Source: an uncultured Burkholderiales bacterium (GTDB taxonomy: Bacteria > Pseudomonadota > Gammaproteobacteria > Burkholderiales > Burkholderiaceae_D). Taken from it: a DNA stretch of 5,264 nucleotides. A program made the position numbers and the translations under genes. The DNA lies in assembly GCA_903904635.1 (NCBI GenBank), contig CAIVDH010000306.1, positions 1 through 5,264 on the forward strand, read 5' to 3'. Position 1 is the first letter of the stretch. The number at the start of each line of letters is the position of its first letter. Shown here piece after piece: positions 1 through 5,264 of the stretch. The notes beneath the pieces are model-generated. The model did not search any database. It worked only from the letters and a program-made list of their open reading frames with translations, and was not told the DNA's origin.

Positions 1-1
1 C

Positions 2-2269
2 AGCAATCAGGGCAAGAGCGAAGAAGCGCAGGCCTTGTTTCGGCGTGCTGCAGGCATCATAGAAAAATCCCCTTTTGAATCTGATCGCGCAAGGCTGGCA
101 AGTTATCAGGGCTATGAGGCGGCTAATCGCGGTGACTATGAAGCAGCATTGAAAAATGCGCGTCTGGCCAGTGCTGCCTGGCGCAAGCTCTCAGGCGGCG
201 CTAGTGAACAAGGTGTGTTGCGTGGCAATGCTGCTGACAATAGTGTTGAGCGCGCTGAGCTGGCCATGGCGCTAAATTTTGAAGCGCTCATGTCGCTGCG
301 CAATGATGAAGCTGTTTCTGCCAGTGCGCTGGCAAGTGAGGCTTTGTTGTTGCTCACGCAGGTTGAGAGTGCGCCGGTTGCGTGGAAGGCTGATGTGCTG
401 ACTACGTTAGGTGAGTTGGCCATTATTCAAGGCCGTCTGTCTGCTGCAGAAACATATTTCAACTCTGCGCTGGAGATAAGAAAACGCGTCTTCGGTGAAG
501 GCCCGATGACCTTTCCTGTATTAGCTGCATTGGGTAAGGCTTATCAGCGTGAGGGTATGAATTCTTCGGCCATTATTACGTATCGTTCGTTATTTCAAAT
601 GGTGCGTAAATTACCGACGAGTGCAGGTAGTTTTAGTAATGAGCAGCTAGTGCCATTTGGTGCGGCGGTTGCGGACTTTGCAGCAAACCTGACGGAAGAA
701 TCAGCAAAACAGGGTTTGTATGCGGAAGCATTTGATGCGTTTCAGCTGGCGCGCTCGGGACTGATCGATAAAACCATCGCCAAAGCGCAAGCCAGACTGG
801 GCAATGATGATCCGCAGATCGCAGCGTTAGTAGATGAACTACAAACCAGACAACGCAAAATTGAAGGCGATAGAGCTGAGCTGGCGACAGAGCAGGCGCT
901 GCCAACTCAGGAGCGCAGTGCGATTGCTGAAACCCGTTTGCAAAAAGCGATTATTGAAAATCGTCGGTTGGTCAGTGAGCTCAATGGCAAACTGACGACG
1001 CAGTTTCCGAATTACAGCAAACTTGCTAATCCGCGGCCTATAGAGCTGATAGAGATGCGCAAGCGTCTGGGAGATCGTGAAGCGCTGGTGTCTTTCTTGA
1101 TCGGTAAAAAACAATCATTTATACAAATTACCCGTCGTGGTGGCAACACGATTGCAAAAATTAATGAGACTGAGGATGGGCTGCGCGATGCGGTGAAGTC
1201 TTTGCGTTTTGCGCTGGAAGTGCAGGGCGGTGCGATCAAAGATTTTGATCTGGCGCTGGCGCATAGGCTGTATCAGACTTTGTTTGGCGGTGTAGAGAAA
1301 GAATTAAGCGGTGTTGATCATTTGATCGTGGCTGGCATGGGGCCGCTGGCGAGTTTGCCGTTTGGTATTTTGGTGACGCAAGCACCAGCTAATTTGAATT
1401 ACAGCAAGGCAGCATGGCTGGGTCAGAAATTTGCGATCTCGCATGTGCCTTCTCTGCAGGCTTTTTATACCTTGCGTGGCGCAACAGCAAAGCTGGCGCC
1501 AACTAAAGTGATGCTGGCTTTTGCTAATCCGGTGTTTGATGATGCAGCTAAATCTGCTGCTGGCTCTGCGCTTAGTGCTGGTCCGTGTTTGTCTGATGGT
1601 CCTATGAATAGCGCGACCCTGCGTGCTTTGGCACCTTTACCGGATACCGCAGCGGAGGTGCAGTCAGTAGCAAAAATTCTGGGCGCGGATAACGCCGCAG
1701 TATTTTTGCAGGAACAAGCCAATGAGCAAAATTTCAATCGCCAGTCGCTGGCAGATTATCGTGTTTTATATTTTGCGACCCACGGTCTTTTACCCGGTGA
1801 ACTCAAGTGTCAGGCTGAGCCGGGTTTGGTGCTGACTGCGCCACCTCAGCAGGCCACGAATAAAAGTCAGGATGGTTTACTCGCTGCCAGCGAGATTGCC
1901 GCTTTAAAGCTCAATGCAGATCTGGTGGTGCTTTCAGCTTGTAATACGGCCGGGAGTGGCGGCAAGTTTGGTGGTGAAGCGCTATCAGGTCTTGCAGAAT
2001 CTTTTTTCTTTGCCGGTGCGCGCAGCTTAGTGGTGAGTCATTGGAAAGTGCCATCAGCAGAAACAGCGCAGCTGATGTCAGGCATGTTTGCAACGTTGGG
2101 TCCGTCTTTGCAAGGTGGGGTCAGTCCGGCATTGAAGTCTGCGCAGGCGGTGTTGATTGCAGAGAAAAAAACGTCGCATCCGTTTTTCTGGGGTGCGTTT
2201 GTGGTTGTGGGTGACGGTATGGCAGTGTCTGTTACGCAGGTTGCTGGTGCGAGCGGGAGCCGGCCATGA
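2..2269 (+). CDS. TPR-CHAT domain caspase-like cysteine protease, 5' partial
   Basis: The reading frame is open to the left edge. The first full codons, from position 2, read SNQGKSEEAQALFRRA, a typical TPR helix, so the true start lies upstream; the TTG at 35 is an internal Leu codon. Helical TPR-like repeats follow at about 92-190 and 389-613, then a charged, probably coiled-coil stretch at about 818-994, then a CHAT domain at about 1247-2212. CHAT is a caspase-like (clan CD) fold. Both expected catalytic residues are present: His in YFATHG (codon 1781-1783) and Cys in LSACNTA (codon 1940-1942). The motifs EALSGLAESFFFAGAR, VVSHW and HPFFWGAFVVVGDG complete the family pattern, and the protein ends just after the domain, so the C terminus is whole. 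The visible part has only two other Cys (codons 1586 and 1808), both inside CHAT. Whether it is exported cannot be seen. The stop overlaps the next start (ATGA). The family call is secure; protease activity and substrate are inferred. Confidence 0.93.
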   Translation, partial: SNQGKSEEAQALFRRAAGIIEKSPFESDRARLASYQGYEAANRGDYEAALKNARLASAAWRKLSGGASEQGVLRGNAADNSVERAELAMALNFEALMSLRNDEAVSASALASEALLLLTQVESAPVAWKADVLTTLGELAIIQGRLSAAETYFNSALEIRKRVFGEGPMTFPVLAALGKAYQREGMNSSAIITYRSLFQMVRKLPTSAGSFSNEQLVPFGAAVADFAANLTEESAKQGLYAEAFDAFQLARSGLIDKTIAKAQARLGNDDPQIAALVDELQTRQRKIEGDRAELATEQALPTQERSAIAETRLQKAIIENRRLVSELNGKLTTQFPNYSKLANPRPIELIEMRKRLGDREALVSFLIGKKQSFIQITRRGGNTIAKINETEDGLRDAVKSLRFALEVQGGAIKDFDLALAHRLYQTLFGGVEKELSGVDHLIVAGMGPLASLPFGILVTQAPANLNYSKAAWLGQKFAISHVPSLQAFYTLRGATAKLAPTKVMLAFANPVFDDAAKSAAGSALSAGPCLSDGPMNSATLRALAPLPDTAAEVQSVAKILGADNAAVFLQEQANEQNFNRQSLADYRVLYFATHGLLPGELKCQAEPGLVLTAPPQQATNKSQDGLLAASEIAALKLNADLVVLSACNTAGSGGKFGGEALSGLAESFFFAGARSLVVSHWKVPSAETAQLMSGMFATLGPSLQGGVSPALKSAQAVLIAEKKTSHPFFWGAFVVVGDGMAVSVTQVAGASGSRP
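2255..2259 (+). promoter_or_regulatory. Ribosome binding site for the small exported protein gene
   Basis: GGGAG lies six bases before the ATG at 2266, inside the last codons of the CHAT gene. It decides between the ATG at 2266 and the nearby in-frame ATGs at 2275 and 2278, favouring 2266, which also forms the ATGA overlap with the upstream stop. Confidence 0.65.
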
Positions 2270-2994
2270 ATTTTATGATGCTGCGCGTTGTAGTTTGTGC
2301 GCTGACGATGGTGATGGTGGTCGGTCCGGCTATGGCAGATAAATTAATCGTGCTGGATGCGCGCGGCGGTGGCCTCAAGGCCGGCATGAGCATAGACAGC
2401 AGCGCCAACGTGACGCTCAAAGAGGGCGAGCGTGTCACCGTGATTGGCCCTAAAGGCAATAGTGTGGTGTTGAAAGGACCGTTCAATGGTCCTGCGCTGA
2501 CAAAATCTGATGCGGGCATGGATGCAAAACAGGCGCTCTCGGCGCTGGTGGCAACGCGAGACGCGCGTTCGACTGCAGTCGGTGTGATTCGTGCTGGTAC
2601 GGATGCGGTAAAAATTCCTGAGCCCTGGCTGATTGATGTGACGCGCCCCGGGCCGCGCTGTTTGCTTGAGGGTGAGCTGCCTGTGTGGTGGCGACCTGAT
2701 GCGAGTAAGGCGCAGCATTTCACTTTGTATCCGATTGATCGTTCATGGAAAGCGGACATTGCCTGGGAGTTGGGTCAGGACAGACAGACTGCGCTGGCTT
2801 TGTCGCGCTTTGCAGGGGCGAATGTATTTTTCATCCGCCAGGATGATCAGGAATTTGCCATCAGCCTTAATGTGATTCCCAAAAGCGTAGATAGTGATTT
2901 AGTGCTGTCTGCATGGATGCTGGAAAAAGGTTGTTTGCAGCAGGCTGATGCATTGCTTGCAGGCTTACGCACTGAATTGCAGAAATCAAAATGA
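2266..2994 (+). CDS. Small exported protein, FecR-like N-terminal region, function unknown
   Basis: This 242-residue protein is of no family I can name with certainty. Residues 1-24 form a good Sec signal peptide: short N region with Arg7, hydrophobic core at 8-20, and AMA at 22-24 before Asp25. The mature N-terminal part (about 25-75) is beta-rich. Its pattern LKAGMSIDSSANVTLKEGER, followed by VTVIGPKGN and LKGPFNGP, resembles the core of FecR-type domains, in which a dG turn is followed by a valine/leucine strand. No FecR transmembrane helix or anti-sigma region is seen. The second half (about 117-242) has a conserved-looking PEPWLIDVTRPGPRCLLEGE segment and a C-terminal helix ending in ELQKSK. 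The mature protein has exactly two Cys, 132 and 223, which could form a disulfide in the periplasm. It overlaps both neighbours by ATGA, so it is probably made with the cyclase and the CHAT protein and may be their periplasmic partner. That role is inference. Confidence 0.85.
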   Translation: MNFMMLRVVVCALTMVMVVGPAMADKLIVLDARGGGLKAGMSIDSSANVTLKEGERVTVIGPKGNSVVLKGPFNGPALTKSDAGMDAKQALSALVATRDARSTAVGVIRAGTDAVKIPEPWLIDVTRPGPRCLLEGELPVWWRPDASKAQHFTLYPIDRSWKADIAWELGQDRQTALALSRFAGANVFFIRQDDQEFAISLNVIPKSVDSDLVLSAWMLEKGCLQQADALLAGLRTELQKSK

Positions 2995-4937
2995 ACGCCA
3001 AACTGATTCGACTCATCCTAACGTCTTGTATTGCGGTGGTGGCGGCGACTTTGATTGCTGCTTATGCGACGCATTACATTTCATTTTTGTCTGCGATAGA
3101 AAATACGGCTGCTGATATACGCGTGGCAGCGTTGCAGCCACCGCAGCCGCAATCTAAAGATATTGTGATTGTGGCGATCACGGAAGACACGCTGGCTCAG
3201 TTTCCTTATCGCTCACCAGTAGACCGCGCGTTTCTTGCGAAGTTGTTGCTGGATCTGGAAAAAAAAGGCGCGAAGTTAGTCGGCGTCGATATTTTATTTG
3301 ATCAGCCTACTGATACTGCCAAAGATGATGTATTAAAAAATACATTGCGCAATTTAAAAGTACCGACGTTTGTTTCGTATTCAAATTCACCAGATATTGT
3401 GAATGAGGCGCAGCTGGAATATATCAATGAATTTGTTCCTGAAAAAATGCGTGCGGGTGCGCATCTGGGATCGGATCCTTATGATGGTTCGGTGCGCTGG
3501 ATTTTACCGGGTGCTGATAGACCCGGTATGCCGGCTGGATTTGCGCGCAAGGCGGTGCAAATGCTGGGCGGGGCTGATCAGCCGCATCAAGTAGAAATTA
3601 ATTGGAAGCCACCACAAGACGCTGACACGCAGCCGTTTCCAATGTATCCGGCGCAGTCGCTGGCGATGTTGCCGGATGACTGGTTTGCCGGAAAAATTGT
3701 GTTGGTGGGTGCTGTGTTGTCGATTACGGATAGGCATCGCACACCGATGTCGGTGGTGTATGCCGATGATCGTGGCAATATGCCGGGGGTGATGATACAG
3801 GCGCATTCGATTGCGCAGTTTATTGAGGGACGTGAATCACCCAAGCTTGCTTTTAAATGGGTGCTGGCGATTTGTTTGTTGCTCTCGCTGCTGGGCTTGC
3901 TGGTGTCGCAGCTGAAAAAAGGCATTGTGTTTAATGTCGTGGCGGTGATGGTTTTACTGGTGTTGTTTTGGGTGGGCTCGATACTGGGCTATAGCTATTA
4001 CTTGCCGCTGCTGCCGTTATTGGCGCCTACGCTGTCGATGGCGCTGACTGTCTGGATGCTCGATGTGCTGCAAGGTAGTGCAGAGCGCAAACAAAGGCAG
4101 TTTGTGCAGGGTGCGTTTTCTCGTTATGTTTCACCGGCGGTGGTGGAGCATTTGCTGGAGTCGCCTGAGAATTTGAATGTGTCGGGCATACGCCGCGAGC
4201 TGACTTTTATTTTTACTGATATTGCGGGTTTCACGACGCTGTCTGAGCGCCTCAGTGCAGAGCAGTTGTCCGATACGCTCAATGAATATCTGGATGGTGC
4301 CTGCGCGATTATTTTGCGTTATCAGGGTACGGTGGATAAATTTATCGGTGACGCGATTATGTCGATTTTTAATGCGCCTGTGCTGCAGCCGGACCATGTG
4401 TCCCGAGCGGTCAAGTGTGCGCTGGAGCTGGATGCGTATGCAGAGGCATTTCGTATCAGGAAAAATGCAGACGGCATACCGATAGGTGTGACCCGTATCG
4501 GTATTCATTCAGGGCCTGCGGTTATTGGTAATTTTGGTTCGAGTTCACGTATGGATTTTACGGCGCTGGGTGACACGGTGAATACGGCAGCGCGCACGGA
4601 AGGTGTGAATAAATATTTTGATACGCGCATTTGCTGTACGCAGAGCGTGGTTGATCAATGTACGGATATACATTTCATGCCGGTGGGTGATGTGGTGTTG
4701 AAGGGCAAACTCACAGGTGTGGGCTTGTATAAGCCGGTGACGGACGAACAGGCGGCATCTGAATTGTGTCAGCGCTACTTGCAGATGTATGCACTCTTGA
4801 GCAAGCAGGATGTGGGAGCGCCGCAAGTAGTGCGCCAATTGCATGCGGATTATCCCGATGACTCGCTGGTTAATTTTCATTTTGATCGCGTAGAAGCCGG
4901 CTTGAATACCAATCTTGTTGTGATGGAGGATAAGTGA
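2991..4937 (+). CDS. CHASE2 domain-containing class III adenylate cyclase
   Basis: This 648-residue inner-membrane protein should make cAMP from ATP in response to an extracytoplasmic signal. In order: one transmembrane helix (about 5-27); a periplasmic CHASE2 domain (about 31-280) with KDIVIVAITEDTLAQ, KLVGVDILFDQPTD, GKIVLVGA and MPGVMIQAHSIAQ; three more transmembrane helices (about 286-306, 311-332, 334-356); a linker with the familiar FSRYVSPAVVEHLLESPE; the cyclase domain (about 404-582); and a helical C-terminal tail. Catalytic residues look complete: metal-binding Asp410 (FTDIAGFT) and Asp454 (KFIGDAIM), adenine-selecting Lys450 and Thr524, transition-state Asn531 and Arg535 (GDTVNTAAR). 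Thr at 524 instead of Asp is the class IIIb signature. No Cys occurs in the CHASE2 part. The ATG overlaps the previous stop (ATGA). No good Shine-Dalgarno precedes it, so translation probably depends on coupling. The signal sensed is unknown; guanylate cyclase activity is unlikely given Lys/Thr. Confidence 0.95.
   Translation: MNAKLIRLILTSCIAVVAATLIAAYATHYISFLSAIENTAADIRVAALQPPQPQSKDIVIVAITEDTLAQFPYRSPVDRAFLAKLLLDLEKKGAKLVGVDILFDQPTDTAKDDVLKNTLRNLKVPTFVSYSNSPDIVNEAQLEYINEFVPEKMRAGAHLGSDPYDGSVRWILPGADRPGMPAGFARKAVQMLGGADQPHQVEINWKPPQDADTQPFPMYPAQSLAMLPDDWFAGKIVLVGAVLSITDRHRTPMSVVYADDRGNMPGVMIQAHSIAQFIEGRESPKLAFKWVLAICLLLSLLGLLVSQLKKGIVFNVVAVMVLLVLFWVGSILGYSYYLPLLPLLAPTLSMALTVWMLDVLQGSAERKQRQFVQGAFSRYVSPAVVEHLLESPENLNVSGIRRELTFIFTDIAGFTTLSERLSAEQLSDTLNEYLDGACAIILRYQGTVDKFIGDAIMSIFNAPVLQPDHVSRAVKCALELDAYAEAFRIRKNADGIPIGVTRIGIHSGPAVIGNFGSSSRMDFTALGDTVNTAARTEGVNKYFDTRICCTQSVVDQCTDIHFMPVGDVVLKGKLTGVGLYKPVTDEQAASELCQRYLQMYALLSKQDVGAPQVVRQLHADYPDDSLVNFHFDRVEAGLNTNLVVMEDK
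4925..4930 (+). promoter_or_regulatory. Ribosome binding site supporting a GTG start
   Basis: GGAGGA, a near-perfect Shine-Dalgarno sequence, sits within the last codons of the cyclase gene, three bases before the GTG at 4934. The spacing is slightly short, but no other in-frame start nearby would keep the signal peptide, so it fixes the GTG as the start of the transporter gene. Confidence 0.7.
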
Positions 4938-5264
4938 GAATTTTCACTTTAGTTGTTGTTGCGTTGCTGAGCCTGCCGCTGTTTGTACAGGCGCAAGGCG
5001 TGTCGTCAGATCAGATTCGTCAACTGAATCAGGAGATGAATACGATCGATAGGCAGCAGCGTGACTTGCCTAAATTTCCGAATATTGATCTGCAGATTTT
5101 AAGCCCTGAAAAATCAGCTGTGCCTAAGGCGGTGGATGAAATTGAATTTGATTTTCAGGGTGTGGAAATCGAAGGCATGCGTCATTTTCCAAAATCAGAG
5201 GGCGAGGCATTTTTTGCGCCGCTATTGAATAAAAAAACGGGTTTGTCGGCGATACGCGATGCAG
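4934..5264 (+). CDS. ShlB/FhaC/HecB-type two-partner secretion transporter (TpsB), 3' partial
   Basis: A frame starting at GTG 4934 stays open to the right edge, giving 110 residues of a longer protein. Residues 1-20 (MRIFTLVVVALLSLPLFVQA) are a signal peptide with likely cleavage VQA|Q. Residues 22-43 are polar and helical (SSDQIRQLNQEMNTIDRQQR), in the place where FhaC-type proteins carry their pore-plugging N-terminal helix. A Pro-rich linker follows. From about 69, the sequence EIEFDFQGVEIEGMRHFPKS, then EAFFAPLLNKKTGLSAIRDA, matches the start of a POTRA_2 domain: strand, the xIxGxxxF turn, then a helix ending before a glycine. TpsB proteins are outer-membrane beta-barrels that export a partner TpsA exoprotein. 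The rest of POTRA and the barrel lie outside the window, so the call rests on the N-terminal part; another POTRA protein is the main alternative. The start overlaps the cyclase stop as GTGA, with a strong Shine-Dalgarno, so it belongs to the same operon. Confidence 0.75.
   Translation, partial: MRIFTLVVVALLSLPLFVQAQGVSSDQIRQLNQEMNTIDRQQRDLPKFPNIDLQILSPEKSAVPKAVDEIEFDFQGVEIEGMRHFPKSEGEAFFAPLLNKKTGLSAIRDA

Noticed and set aside
35..37. TTG as the start codon of the CHAT gene
   Set aside because: The frame is open upstream to the window edge and those codons continue a TPR helix, so the TTG reads as an internal Leu.
2..2269. CHAT protein as part of a CRISPR-linked protease (type III-E, Csx29-like) or a gasdermin defence pair
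   Set aside because: There is no CRISPR array, Cas protein or gasdermin-like gene in the window, and the neighbours are envelope proteins.
2232..2759. 175-codon open frame on the minus strand
   Set aside because: It lies opposite the exported-protein gene, which has a signal peptide, a ribosome site and overlaps with both neighbours. The minus-strand product is low in complexity (Ser/Thr/Pro/Ala-rich) with no recognisable motif, as expected for an antisense shadow.
2266..2994. Classical FecR anti-sigma regulator
   Set aside because: It has a cleavable signal peptide, no internal transmembrane helix and no cytoplasmic anti-sigma segment, and no sigma-factor gene is next to it. Only a FecR-like fold segment is suggested.
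4131..4508. 125-codon open frame on the minus strand
   Set aside because: It is antisense to the catalytic core of the cyclase, whose motifs are unmistakable. The product is rich in His, Arg and Gln with no domain.
2991..4937. Cyclase as a Pycsar-type anti-phage nucleotide cyclase
   Set aside because: Pycsar cyclases lack CHASE2 and travel with a cyclic-nucleotide effector. Here the enzyme is membrane-bound, has adenylate-type residues, and no effector is adjacent.
4934..4947. Short palindrome at the transporter start as an operator
   Set aside because: It is only 14 bases with two mismatched positions, lies inside an overlap between coding regions with no promoter, and could easily arise by chance.

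Overview
The window is a dense, single-direction (+ strand) gene cluster with almost no intergenic DNA. Both ends cut through a gene. It holds the 3' part of a TPR-CHAT caspase-like protein gene, a complete gene for a small exported protein that looks FecR-like, a complete gene for a membrane adenylate cyclase with a CHASE2 sensor domain, and the 5' end of a gene for a TpsB/FhaC/ShlB-type outer-membrane transporter (two-partner secretion). Signal peptides, a CHASE2 domain and an outer-membrane POTRA/barrel-type exporter point to a Gram-negative bacterium. The moderate base composition and the style of the CHAT and CHASE2 proteins suggest a proteobacterium, perhaps a betaproteobacterium. That placement is a weak inference from the sequence alone.

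Layout: 2-2269 is the TPR-CHAT gene, open at the left edge so its start and any signal peptide are missing. 2266-2994 is the small exported protein. 2991-4937 is the CHASE2-adenylate cyclase. 4934-5264 is the transporter gene, with a GTG start, running off the right edge. Every junction is a 4-base start/stop overlap (ATGA, ATGA, GTGA), so the four genes are very probably one transcription unit with coupled translation. No RNA gene, mobile element, repeat array, promoter or terminator could be supported, and no gap longer than a few bases exists.

A working model (inference) is an envelope-centred system. The CHASE2 domain senses something in the periplasm and sets cAMP production inside the cell. 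The small exported protein may act as periplasmic partner or ligand. The transporter would export a TpsA exoprotein that is not in this window. The CHAT protein, with an intact His/Cys dyad, could be a protease acting on the exoprotein or on another partner. Each family is known individually. The fixed, coupled combination is what deserves attention.
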